64,000 bases of DNA from DATARH01 sp035309005 (lineage in GTDB: Bacteria > Pseudomonadota > Alphaproteobacteria > ATCC43930 > CGMCC-115725): positions 23,792 through 87,791 of the forward strand of contig DATGFP010000155.1 of assembly GCA_035309005.1 (NCBI GenBank), given 5' to 3'. The translations under genes and the position numbers were made by a program. Below are positions 27,231 through 35,668 of this stretch, in pieces. Each line of letters begins with the position of its first letter. Position 1 is the first letter of the stretch. Below the pieces are notes generated by a model. That model saw only the letters and a list, made by a program, of their open reading frames with translations, ran no database searches and was not told the DNA's origin.

Positions 27231-28582
27231 AGAACGGCGCCGCGCCCTCCGCCAAAGCGAACGGCCATGCCGTGCCCAACGGCGCCGGCCCACCCAACGG
27301 CGCGCCCAACGCCAACGGCGATGCGTCGGCGCGGCCCAGCCAGCGTCATGCCCCGGTGCGGCCGCGCGGCAGCATCGTCGCGGCCATCGATATCGGCACC
27401 GCCAAGATCTGCTGCTTCATCGCGCGGGTCGAGGCGCGGCCGCGCATCCTCGGCATCGGCCACCAGGTCGCGCACGGCGTCAAGGGCGGCACGATCGTCG
27501 ACCTCGACGCCGCCGGTCATTCGATCCGCGGCGCGGTGCACGCCGCCGAGGAGATGGCCGGCGAAACGATCGAGCGCGCCGTTGTCAACCTGTCGGGCGG
27601 CTATGCCGGCTCGCGCATCGTCAAGGCCGAGATCGACGCCGGCCGGCGCGAGATCACCGACCATGCGATGCGCCAGGTGCTGGAGCGCGGCTACGCGATG
27701 CGCGGCGCCGCCGACCGGCAGGTGATCCACTCGATCCCGGTCGGGTTCTCGATCGACGACAGCCACGGCATCCTCGACCCGCGAGGCATGGTCGGCGAGC
27801 GGCTCGGCGTCAACATGCACATCGTGACGGCGACCGCGGCCAGCGTGCGCAACCACGCCGCCGCGATCGGCCGGGCGCACCTGGTGGTCGACGCGCTGGT
27901 CGTCAGCCCCTACGCCGCCGGCCTCGCGTGCCTGGCCGAAGATGAGATGGAGCTCGGCGTCACGGTCATCGACATGGGCGGTGGCACGACGACGATCGGC
28001 GTCTTCTTCGGCGGCAATCTGGTGTTCGCCGACGCGGTCGCGGTCGGCGGCATGCACGTCACCAACGACATCGCCCGCGGCCTCGGCACGCCCGTGGCGC
28101 ATGCCGAGCGGATGAAGGCGCTGTTTGGCAGCGCGATCTCCTCGACCCTCGACGAGCGCGAGACGATCGCGGTGCCGCAGGTCGGCGAGGAAGAGGACGG
28201 GCACGTCAACCACGTGCCGAAATCGATGCTGGTGCGGATCATCGCGCCGCGGGTCGAGGAGACTTTCGAGCTGGTGCGCAACCGGCTCGACGCCAGCGGC
28301 TGCGACAAGATCGCCGGCCGCCGCATCGTCCTGACCGGCGGCGCCTGCCAGCTGCACGGGGCGCGCGAACTGGCCGGCCTGATCCTCGATAAGCAGGTCC
28401 GGATCGGCCGCCCGATGCGGATCAACGGCCTCGCCGAGTCGACGCACGGCCCGGCCTTCTCGACCGCGGCAGGGCTCTTGCATTTCGCGATATCCGAGCG
28501 CGCCGAGGCGCCGCGCGCCGCTGGCGTCGCGCAGCGCGGGATTTTCGGGCGGATGGGGCAATGGTTGCGCGAGAACTTATGA
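27227..28582 (+). CDS. ftsA: Cell division protein FtsA
   Basis: FtsA is an actin-like ATPase that tethers FtsZ to the membrane. Phosphate motifs are AAIDIGTAKICC and VIDMGGGTTTIGVFF, with GGMHVTNDIARGL, VNLSGGYAGSRI and IVLTGGACQL. The C-terminal amphipathic membrane anchor is FGRMGQWLRENL. The 451-residue protein is longer than usual because about 45 low-complexity residues rich in Asn, Ala, Pro and Gly precede the core. The GTG start overlaps the ftsQ stop; an alternative internal start would remove this extension, but no better-supported one is evident. Confidence 0.95.
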   Translation: MKNGAAPSAKANGHAVPNGAGPPNGAPNANGDASARPSQRHAPVRPRGSIVAAIDIGTAKICCFIARVEARPRILGIGHQVAHGVKGGTIVDLDAAGHSIRGAVHAAEEMAGETIERAVVNLSGGYAGSRIVKAEIDAGRREITDHAMRQVLERGYAMRGAADRQVIHSIPVGFSIDDSHGILDPRGMVGERLGVNMHIVTATAASVRNHAAAIGRAHLVVDALVVSPYAAGLACLAEDEMELGVTVIDMGGGTTTIGVFFGGNLVFADAVAVGGMHVTNDIARGLGTPVAHAERMKALFGSAISSTLDERETIAVPQVGEEEDGHVNHVPKSMLVRIIAPRVEETFELVRNRLDASGCDKIAGRRIVLTGGACQLHGARELAGLILDKQVRIGRPMRINGLAESTHGPAFSTAAGLLHFAISERAEAPRAAGVAQRGIFGRMGQWLRENL

Positions 28583-28726
28583 GTCTGCTTGGATTTTTGC
28601 GTAGCTGCTTGTACTCGTAGGCGGCATCTCGCATCGCTCAAGCGGCGATCGGCACGAGGGGGGAGCCGGCCCGGGGGAACAGGGGGGCCGGCGCAATCAC
28701 AGAGGCGAGGCGTGGAGGGAGACAGC

Positions 28727-30274
28727 ATGATCAATCTCAGCATCCCGAAGGACGAGCAGGAGCTGAAGCCGCGCATCACCGTGGTCGGGGTCGGCGGCGC
28801 CGGGGGCAACGCCGTCAACAACATGATCCGGTCGAACCTGATCGGCTGCGAGTTCATCGTCTGCAACACCGACGCGCAGGCCCTCCAGCTGTCGGCGGCG
28901 CCGCGCAAGATCCAATTGGGCATCGGCGTCACCCGCGGGCTCGGCGCCGGCGCGCGCCCCGATGTCGGGCGCGCCGCCGCCGAGGAGGCGATCGACGACA
29001 TCGTCGAGGCGATGCAGGGCTCCAACATGGTGTTCATTACGGGTGGCATGGGCGGCGGCACCGGCACCGGCGCCGCGCCGGTCATCGCCCGCAGCGCCCG
29101 CGAATCGGGGATCCTCACGGTCGGCGTGGTGACGAAGCCGTTTCATTTCGAGGGCCCGAAGCGGATGCGCGTCGCCGAGCAGGGGATCGAAGAACTGCAG
29201 CGCTACGTCGATACGCTGATCATCATCCCCAACCAAAACCTGTTCCGCATCGCCAACGAGCGCACCACGCTGGAAGGCGCCTTCAAGATGGCCGACGACG
29301 TGCTGCACGCCGGGGTGCGCGGCGTCACCGACCTCATGGTGATGCCGGGCCTCATCAACCTCGATTTCGCCGACATCCGCACCGTGATGAGCGAGATGGG
29401 CAAGGCGATGATGGGCACCGGCGAAGCCGAGGGCGAGCGCCGCGCGGTCGACGCCGCCGAGGCCGCGATCAACAACCCGCTCCTTGAAGACGTCTCGATG
29501 AAGGGGGCGCGCGGCGTCCTCATCAACATCACCGGCGGCACCGACATGACCCTCTTCGAGGTCGACGAGGCGGCCAACCGGATTCGCGAGGAGGTCGACC
29601 CCGAGGCCAACATCATCTTCGGCTCGACCTTCGACGAAAAGCTCGCCGGGAAGATGCGCATCTCGGTGGTCGCCACCGGCATCGAAGCGGAATTGCAGGG
29701 CGAGGCGCGGCCGGTGCTCGACGCGCGCGGCGCGCCGGGCGAGGCTGGCCTGCGCGATTCGGGCTCGGGCTACACCCAGCCGATCCTGACGCAGAACGCC
29801 GGCGGCCCGGCTGCACGGGGTGGCGAGCCGCGCGGCGATGCCGCCGCCGAGCCGCTGCCGCCGGTCGCCGAGGCGGCCGAAGAGGCGGCGGTCAAAAGCG
29901 GCGCCTTCATCGCGCCGCGCCCGGTCGAATCGGGGCCGGCGCGGCCGCTACCGGTGGCGCCCCCCGCCGTCACGGCGGCGCGCGACGCACGGCCGAAGGG
30001 GCGCGTGCCGAGCCTGATCGAGCGCGTCACCGGCGTCGGCCGCGCCCGGCCGACCCCGCCCGCCGCGCCGCCGCCCGCCGCGCCGCGCCCGGCGGCGGCC
30101 GCGCCGGCCCAGCCGCCCCGCCCAGCGGCCCAACATCCGGCCCCGCCCGCCGCGCCGGCCCAACCGGCGCAGCAGCCGCGCCTCGCGCCGCTCGAACCCG
30201 ACGAGCGGCTGGCGGCGAGCAAGGAGGACGAACTCCTCGACATCCCGGCCTTCCTGCGCCGCCAGGCCAACTGA
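28727..30274 (+). CDS. ftsZ: Cell division GTPase FtsZ
   Basis: FtsZ forms the cytokinetic ring. The GTPase core shows ITVVGVGGAGGNAVNNMI, the tubulin signature GGGTGTG at 109-115, TVGVVTKPFHFEG, and the T7 loop NLDFADIRTVMSEMGKAMMG. After about residue 330 comes a long Ala/Pro-rich linker, then the conserved C-terminal peptide ELLDIPAFLRRQAN that binds FtsA. The length is 515 residues. The ATG at 28727 follows GGAGGGA at a good distance. A 144-base gap separates it from ftsA, so it may have an additional promoter. Confidence 0.97.
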   Translation: MINLSIPKDEQELKPRITVVGVGGAGGNAVNNMIRSNLIGCEFIVCNTDAQALQLSAAPRKIQLGIGVTRGLGAGARPDVGRAAAEEAIDDIVEAMQGSNMVFITGGMGGGTGTGAAPVIARSARESGILTVGVVTKPFHFEGPKRMRVAEQGIEELQRYVDTLIIIPNQNLFRIANERTTLEGAFKMADDVLHAGVRGVTDLMVMPGLINLDFADIRTVMSEMGKAMMGTGEAEGERRAVDAAEAAINNPLLEDVSMKGARGVLINITGGTDMTLFEVDEAANRIREEVDPEANIIFGSTFDEKLAGKMRISVVATGIEAELQGEARPVLDARGAPGEAGLRDSGSGYTQPILTQNAGGPAARGGEPRGDAAAEPLPPVAEAAEEAAVKSGAFIAPRPVESGPARPLPVAPPAVTAARDARPKGRVPSLIERVTGVGRARPTPPAAPPPAAPRPAAAAPAQPPRPAAQHPAPPAAPAQPAQQPRLAPLEPDERLAASKEDELLDIPAFLRRQAN

Positions 30275-30291
30275 TTCGTCGTGTGGAGAAA

Positions 30292-30329
30292 GCGCGCCGC
30301 AAGCCGCACCGGCAGGTTGGGCGGCGCGC
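30292..30329 (+). terminator. Possible terminator or attenuator hairpin after ftsZ
   Basis: GCGCGCCGC at 30292-30300 and GCGGCGCGC at 30321-30329 form a perfect 9-bp stem with a 20-base loop, 17 bases after the ftsZ stop. No U-run follows, so it may be a partial terminator or mRNA 3' stabiliser. Confidence 0.4.
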
Positions 30330-30441
30330 GCCCGGCGAAACGCTGCGCTGCAACAATCGGCAACAATGATTGATTTGTGACGCTGGCGCGGCCCGCGATA
30401 GCTTGCGCACCGGGGTCGTGTCATTGGGGGAAGTTTGTCGC

Positions 30442-31380
30442 ATGTTGGGGGACATGGGGGCTGCGCTGCAACGAACCTTGGCGAGCGTCGCGGGTTGCCG
30501 CGGCATCGGGCTGCACTGCGGCCAGCCGGTCGCGATGCGGCTGCACCCGGCGCCGCCCGATAGCGGCATCGTGTTCCGCCGGCTCGACGCCGGCGCCGAA
30601 ATCCGCGCCCATTGGACAAACACCGCCGAATCGGCGCTCTCGACCGTGCTGTCCAACCGCGAGGGCATCCAGATCGGCACCGTCGAGCACCTGATGGCGG
30701 CGTTGGCCGGCTGCCGCATCGACAACGCGCTCGTCGAGCTCGACGGGCCGGAGGTGCCGATCATGGACGGCAGCGCGGCGCCGTTCGCGCACCTGATCGA
30801 GCGCGCCGGGACCCTGGAGCAGGACGTCGCGCGCCGCGCCCTGAAGATCCTGAAGCCGGTCAGCGTCAGCGACGCGGCGGGCTCGGCGGCGCTGGTGCCG
30901 GAAGACGGCTTCTCGATGAGCTTCGAGATCGATTTCGACAATCCGCTCATTCGCCGGCAGGAGATCGCGCTCGCCTTCGAGCCCGGCACCTTCACCGCCG
31001 AACTCGCCGCGGCGCGCACCTTCGGCCTGCTCGACGACTGGCCGCGCCTCAAGGCGGCCGGGCTGGCGCGCGGCGGCTCGCTCGACAACGCGGTGGTGAT
31101 CAGCGGCAGCCGCGTCCTCAACGACGGCGGGCTGCGCTTCGCCGACGAGTTCGTGCGCCACAAGCTGCTCGACGCGCTGGGCGACCTCTACCTCGCCGGC
31201 GGCCCGATCATCGGGGCATTCCGCGGGGTGCGCTCGGGCCACGCGCTGACCCGCAAGCTGCTCGCCGCGCTCTTCGCCGATGAGGCGGCGTGGTGCGAGA
31301 CGATCCTCGTCGAGGAACAGGGGCTCGGCGCCGTCGGCCGCGCCGGCGATCTGCCGCGGCTGCCGCAATCCGTGCTATAA
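30442..31380 (+). CDS. lpxC: UDP-3-O-acyl-N-acetylglucosamine deacetylase
   Basis: LpxC is the zinc-dependent enzyme that commits sugar precursor to lipid A synthesis. It has QRTLASVAGCRGIGLHCG at the start, VEHLMAALAGCRIDNALVEL (zinc His), MDGSAAPF, AARTFG, and FVRHKLLDALGDLYLAG (two further zinc ligands, His and Asp). The ATG at 30442 has GGGGGAA nine bases upstream and gives 312 residues. ATG 30454 is a close alternative. lpxC after ftsZ is the usual end of the dcw cluster. Confidence 0.96.
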   Translation: MLGDMGAALQRTLASVAGCRGIGLHCGQPVAMRLHPAPPDSGIVFRRLDAGAEIRAHWTNTAESALSTVLSNREGIQIGTVEHLMAALAGCRIDNALVELDGPEVPIMDGSAAPFAHLIERAGTLEQDVARRALKILKPVSVSDAAGSAALVPEDGFSMSFEIDFDNPLIRRQEIALAFEPGTFTAELAAARTFGLLDDWPRLKAAGLARGGSLDNAVVISGSRVLNDGGLRFADEFVRHKLLDALGDLYLAGGPIIGAFRGVRSGHALTRKLLAALFADEAAWCETILVEEQGLGAVGRAGDLPRLPQSVL

Positions 31381-31442
31381 GCGCCTCCGCCCTCGGCCGC
31401 GCCGCCGGGGGCGAGGTGAAATTGGGCGGGGATCCAGAGGGC

Positions 31443-32255
31443 ATGCGTGGGTTGTTGTCGCCGCCGCGACTGCTCGCGGTCGGGTGTCTCTTGGCGCTGG
31501 CGGCCTGCGGCGGCGCGAAAGACCAAGTCTACATCGAGAAGCCGGTCGACGATCTCTACAACAAGGCCATGGACGCCATGGTCGACGAGAATTACGCCAC
31601 CGCGACCAAAACCTTCGACCAGGTCGAGAGCCAGCACCCCTATTCGGTGTGGGCGACGAAAAGCCAGCTGATGGAAGTCTACGCGCAATTCCAAAACGGC
31701 AATTACGACGACGCGATCATCGCGGCCGATCGCTTCATCCAGCTGCACCCCGGCCACCGCGACGTCGCCTACGCCTATTACCTGAAGGCGATCTGCTATT
31801 ACATGCAGATCGTCGATGTCGGGCGCGACCAGAAGCTGACCGAGCAGGCGCTGCACGCGCTCGACGAAGTGGTGCGCCGCTTTCCCGACAGCAAATATGC
31901 GCGCGACGCCAAACTCAAGCTCGACTTCACCCGCGACCATCTGGCCGGCAAGGAAATGGAGATCGGCCGATACTATCTGGGGCGCAGCGAATACCTCGCC
32001 GCGATGAACCGCTTCAAGCGGGTGATCGACAACTACCAGACGACGACGCACGTGCCGGAAGCCCTGGAGCGGCTCGTCGAGTGCGACCTGGCGCTCGGCC
32101 TCACCAAGGAGGCCAAGGAAAACGCCGCGGTGCTCGGTTACAACTACCCCGGCAGCCACTGGTATACCGACGCCTACGCGCTGGTGACCGGCGGCGCGCT
32201 GCCGGCGACCGCCAGCGAGGGGTGGTTCGGCCACCTGGTCGGCGGGGTCTTTTGA
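31443..32255 (+). CDS. bamD: Outer membrane assembly lipoprotein BamD
   Basis: BamD is an essential TPR lipoprotein of the BAM complex that inserts beta-barrel proteins. A lipoprotein signal ends in LALAAC, giving lipidated Cys22. TPR-like helical repeats follow, with family segments PVDDLYNKAMDAM, HPYSVWATKSQLMEVYAQFQ, RFIQLHPGH and AKLKLDFTRDHLAGKEMEIGRYYL. The start at 31443 follows AGAGGG. The length is 270 residues. In many alphaproteobacteria recN follows; here a NEW3-ABC module does. Confidence 0.94.
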   Translation: MRGLLSPPRLLAVGCLLALAACGGAKDQVYIEKPVDDLYNKAMDAMVDENYATATKTFDQVESQHPYSVWATKSQLMEVYAQFQNGNYDDAIIAADRFIQLHPGHRDVAYAYYLKAICYYMQIVDVGRDQKLTEQALHALDEVVRRFPDSKYARDAKLKLDFTRDHLAGKEMEIGRYYLGRSEYLAAMNRFKRVIDNYQTTTHVPEALERLVECDLALGLTKEAKENAAVLGYNYPGSHWYTDAYALVTGGALPATASEGWFGHLVGGVF

Positions 32256-32256
32256 A

Positions 32257-32294
32257 GCCGGCACATTAAAAAAACTTAATTTCAGCTTGCCGGC
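32257..32294 (+). terminator. Hairpin after bamD
   Basis: GCCGGCA at 32257-32263 pairs with TGCCGGC at 32288-32294. Inside, ATTAA (32265-32269) pairs with TTAAT (32276-32280) around an A-run. The element begins two bases after the bamD stop and probably terminates or attenuates transcription before the NEW3-ABC module. Confidence 0.55.
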
Positions 32295-32404
32295 CCGCTG
32301 CTCTATGTCAGCGCGTCTGCGGCCGTCCGCTGTCCCGCGCCCGCCTATCGGGCGGGAGTGCGGCGGGGCGCGGCGGCGGAACAAGCGGGGGGAGGGTCCG
32401 AGGC

Positions 32405-33568
32405 ATGTGGCGCCGGGTGCTTATCGTCACTCTACTGCTCGGGCTGTCGGCGGCGGCGGGCGCGGCCGACCAGCCAGGCGGCATCGCCGGCCTCTTCGTC
32501 ACGACCAAATACCCGGCGATGACGGTGCGTGCCGGCGAGACCGCGACCATCGATTTCTCGGTGCGCAACTTCAAGCTGCCGCCGCAGGCGCTGGCGCTCA
32601 GCGTGGCGCAGGCGGCGGCGGGCTGGAAGGCAACGATCCTCGGCGGCGGCCAGCCGGTCGCCGCGGTCGAGGTCGCGCCCGACGCCGAGGAGCGGCTGCA
32701 GCTACGCCTCGAACCGCCGGCCGGGCTCGGCCACGGCGACTATCAATTCACCGTTGAGGCGAAGAACGCCAAATACGACGAAAAGCTGCCGATCGCCCTG
32801 ACGATCGGCGCCGAGGTGCCGGCCAAGCTCAAGCTGACCACCAATTTCCCGGCGCTGCGCGGCACCGCGACGACTTCCTTCAAGTACAAGATGACGGTCG
32901 ACAACGACAGCGGCCGCGACGCGACGGTCAATCTCGGGGCCGACGCGCCGAAGAATTTCCAGGTCAGCTTCACCGAGGCCTACGGCACCCAGCAGATCAC
33001 CTCGATCCCGATCGAGGCCGGCAAGTCAAAGGACGTCGACGCCACCCTGACCATCCCGCACGCGGTCAAGGCCGGCGACTATAAGCTGGTGCTGGACGCT
33101 AAGACCGCCGCCGCCAGCGCCAGCCTCCCGGTCAGCCTGACGATCGTCGGCCAGCCGCAGCTCTCGGTGTCGGGCGAGGGCGGGCGGCTCTCGGGGGAGG
33201 CCTATGCCGGGCAGGCGAGCCAGCTGACGGTCGTGCTGCGCAACGACGGCAGCGAGGCGGCGCGCGACATCGAACTCTCGGCGTCGACCCCGGAGGGCTG
33301 GAAATCGAGCTTCGAGCCCAAGCGGCTGGCGCAGCTCGCGGCCGGCGCGCGCCAGGAGGTCAAGGCGACGCTGACCCCGTCCGACAAGGCGATCGCCGGC
33401 GACTACCAGACGACGATCCGCGCCAGCGCCGCCGACGGGCTCTCCGAATCGGCCAATTTCCGCATCACCGTCTTGACCTCCACCCTGTGGGGCGCGGTCG
33501 GCATCGCGATCATCGCGATCGCGCTCCTCGTCGTCGTCTTCGCGGTCGCCCGCTTCGGCCGCCGCTAG
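32405..33568 (+). CDS. Exported NEW3-domain membrane-anchored protein, partner of an ABC transporter
   Basis: The 387-residue protein has a signal peptide (MWRRVLIVTLLLGLSAAAGA, cleavage after AGA or just beyond), about 335 residues of repeated beta-sandwich domains, and a C-terminal membrane helix near 358-380 followed by ARFGRR. The repeated units carry the pattern of NEW3/COG1470 domains: AGETATIDFSVRNF, then KYKMTVDNDSGRDATVNL and AGQASQLTVVLRNDGSEAARDI, each a bacterial Ig-like sandwich, with ...TPEGWK and AGDY motifs. This places it in the periplasm anchored to the inner membrane. It is 10 bases upstream of an ABC ATPase. Function unknown; a substrate-receiving or gating subunit is possible. 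Confidence 0.8.
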   Translation: MWRRVLIVTLLLGLSAAAGAADQPGGIAGLFVTTKYPAMTVRAGETATIDFSVRNFKLPPQALALSVAQAAAGWKATILGGGQPVAAVEVAPDAEERLQLRLEPPAGLGHGDYQFTVEAKNAKYDEKLPIALTIGAEVPAKLKLTTNFPALRGTATTSFKYKMTVDNDSGRDATVNLGADAPKNFQVSFTEAYGTQQITSIPIEAGKSKDVDATLTIPHAVKAGDYKLVLDAKTAAASASLPVSLTIVGQPQLSVSGEGGRLSGEAYAGQASQLTVVLRNDGSEAARDIELSASTPEGWKSSFEPKRLAQLAAGARQEVKATLTPSDKAIAGDYQTTIRASAADGLSESANFRITVLTSTLWGAVGIAIIAIALLVVVFAVARFGRR

Positions 33569-33578
33569 GACGACGCCG

Positions 33579-34532
33579 GTGGCGGGCGAAGTGGTGATCC
33601 GCGCGGAGGGGCTGACCAAGCGCTATGGCGCGACCGTCGCGGTCGACCATATCGATCTGGAGGTCGGCGCCGGCGAGATCGTCGGCATCCTCGGGCCCAA
33701 CGGCTCGGGCAAGACGACGACGATCCTGATGCTTCTGGGGCTGACCGAGCCCACCGAAGGCCGCGCCGAGGTCGCCGGCTTCGACCCGTTGCGCGAGCCG
33801 CTCGAAGTCAAGCGCCGGGTCGGCTACCTGCCCGACCAGGTCGGCTTTTACGACGGCCTCTCGGCGCAGGACAATCTGACCTATACCGGGCGCCTCGCCG
33901 GGCTGTCGCGCAGCGTGATCGACGTGCGTTTCGCCGCCGCGATCGAGCGCGTCGGCCTGGCCGGCCTCGGGCGCGCCCGCGTCGGCACCTTCTCGCAGGG
34001 CATGCGCCAGCGCCTCGGCCTCGCCGAAATCCTGATGAAGCGCCCGAGCGTCGCGATCCTCGACGAGCCGACCACCGCGCTCGACCCGCATTCGACGCAG
34101 GAATTTCTCGCGATGATCCGCGGCCTCCGGGCCGACGGCACCGCGGTCCTGCTGTCGTCGCACCATCTCGACCAGGTGCAGAGCGTCTGCGACCGCGTCG
34201 CCCTCTTCAACCGCGGCCGCATCGCGCTCGCCGGCACCGTCACCGAACTGGCCGGGCGCGTCCTCGGCGGCGGCCATGTCATCGACGTCGAGGCGCGCGG
34301 GGCCGAGGGCGCCGGGGACATCGCCGCGCTGCTCGCCGCGGTGCCCGGCGTCGTGCGAGTGCAGCCCTTGGGCGGGGAGCGCTACCGGGTCGATTGCCGG
34401 CACGAATTGCGCGCCGAGCTGGCGCGCCGCCTCGCGCCGGCGGCCGATCTCGTCGGCATCCAGTTCGCCGCCCCGAGCCTCAACGAAGTCTATGCCCGCT
34501 ATTTCGAGGAGGCGCGCGATGCCGCCCAGTAG
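33579..34532 (+). CDS. ABC transporter ATP-binding protein (ABC-2 export type)
   Basis: A 317-residue ATPase. Walker A is GPNGSGKTT at about residues 39-47. The C-loop is FSQGMRQRLGLAEIL, where SQGM replaces the usual SGGQ, as is common in export-type CcmA/NatA ATPases. Walker B is VAILDEPTTALDP, and SSHHLDQV carries the switch His. A C-terminal extension of about 90 residues (GGHVIDVEARG onward) is the DUF4162-like domain of this group. The start is GTG at 33579. It overlaps the permease gene by 14 bases. Confidence 0.92.
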   Translation: MAGEVVIRAEGLTKRYGATVAVDHIDLEVGAGEIVGILGPNGSGKTTTILMLLGLTEPTEGRAEVAGFDPLREPLEVKRRVGYLPDQVGFYDGLSAQDNLTYTGRLAGLSRSVIDVRFAAAIERVGLAGLGRARVGTFSQGMRQRLGLAEILMKRPSVAILDEPTTALDPHSTQEFLAMIRGLRADGTAVLLSSHHLDQVQSVCDRVALFNRGRIALAGTVTELAGRVLGGGHVIDVEARGAEGAGDIAALLAAVPGVVRVQPLGGERYRVDCRHELRAELARRLAPAADLVGIQFAAPSLNEVYARYFEEARDAAQ

Positions 34533-35496
34533 AGCGGAGGGAGCGAGGCGCCGCGGCTCGCCGTGGACCGGGCTCGGCGCGGTCGTCGCCAAGGAAACCG
34601 CCGACCATCTGTCGAGCGCGCGCATGCGCATCCTCGAAGCTCTGGTGTTCCTGACCGCGCTCGCCGCCGCCTACCAGGCGATCCGCACGATCCGCGCGAC
34701 GATCGGCGAGAGCCCGTTCCTCTTCCTGCGCCTCCTGACGCTGTCGCAGGAGCCGCTGCCGTCGTTTATCGCGCTCCTGGGCTTTCTCATTCCGCTGGTC
34801 GCGATCGCGCTGGCGTTCGATGCGATCAACGGCGAATTCAACCGCCGCACGATGAGCCGCATCCTGGCCCAGCCGATCTACCGCGACGCGCTGCTCTTGG
34901 GGAAATTCTTCGCCGCGCTGCTGGCGCTGACGATCGGCCTCGTCTCGCTTTGGCTCCTCGTGCTCGGCCTCGGGCTCCTCCTCTTCGGCCTGCCGCCGAG
35001 CACGGAAGAGACCGTGCGGATGCTCGGCTTTCTGGTCGCGACGATCGCCTATGGCGGGGTGTGGATCGCGGTGGCGCTACTCTTTTCGGTGCTGTTCCGC
35101 GCGCCGGCGACCGCGGCTCTGGCGGCGCTCGGGGTGTGGCTGCTCTTCGCGCTGTTCTGGTCGGTGCTGACGCCGTTGGTGGCCAATCTGCTCGCCGGGC
35201 CGCCCGAGGGGGTGTTCGGGCCGCGCCTCGCCTTTCTGCAGACCCAGACCGTGATCGACCGCCTGTCGCCCAACACGCTCTACGGCGAAACCGCGCTGGC
35301 GCTGCTGCACCCGGCGACGCGCGCCCTGGGGCCGGTATTGATCAGCCAGCTCGAAGGCGCGCTCCTTGGCGCGCCCTTGCCGGCGGCGCAGAGCTTCATC
35401 CTGATCTGGCCGCAGCTGACCGGCCTCATCGCGCTGACGATCGTCATCTTCATCATCGCCTACATCGCCTTCCAGCGCCAGGAAATCCGCGCTTAG
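34519..35496 (+). CDS. ABC-2 type permease (NosY-like)
   Basis: A 325-residue integral membrane protein with six to seven hydrophobic segments. Landmarks are VVAKETADHLSSARMRILEALVFL at the start, FDAINGEFNRRTMSRILAQPIYRDALLLGKF (the ABC-2 permease coupling-helix region), and the late IALTIVIFIIAYIAFQRQEIRA. This matches the COG1277/NosY-type permeases. It overlaps the ATPase stop by 14 bases and completes a three-gene unit with the NEW3 protein. No substrate can be assigned. Confidence 0.88.
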   Translation: MPPSRAEGARRRGSPWTGLGAVVAKETADHLSSARMRILEALVFLTALAAAYQAIRTIRATIGESPFLFLRLLTLSQEPLPSFIALLGFLIPLVAIALAFDAINGEFNRRTMSRILAQPIYRDALLLGKFFAALLALTIGLVSLWLLVLGLGLLLFGLPPSTEETVRMLGFLVATIAYGGVWIAVALLFSVLFRAPATAALAALGVWLLFALFWSVLTPLVANLLAGPPEGVFGPRLAFLQTQTVIDRLSPNTLYGETALALLHPATRALGPVLISQLEGALLGAPLPAAQSFILIWPQLTGLIALTIVIFIIAYIAFQRQEIRA

Positions 35497-35597
35497 CTCG
35501 TGTACTGATCAGCGGCAACAGCCGCGATCGGACCCACAGCAGGCGTTCGCCGGTCCTAACGTCTCCGGCGCGTGTTGCCCCCGCCCCCCACTATAAC

Positions 35598-35627
35598 TTG
35601 AGGTTTTCACGATTGCCGGCCTATGCT
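35598..35627 (+). promoter_or_regulatory. Candidate promoter of the acyl-CoA-dehydrogenase-like gene
   Basis: TTGAGG at 35598-35603 and TATGCT at 35622-35627 are separated by 18 bases, about 42 bases before the ATG. The gap has lower G+C than the flanks. The ribosome site GGGAGG lies just before the ATG at 35669. Confidence 0.45.
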
Positions 35628-35668
35628 CGGGTCAAGCCCATCTCAGAGGCGATCCAGGGAGGATAACG

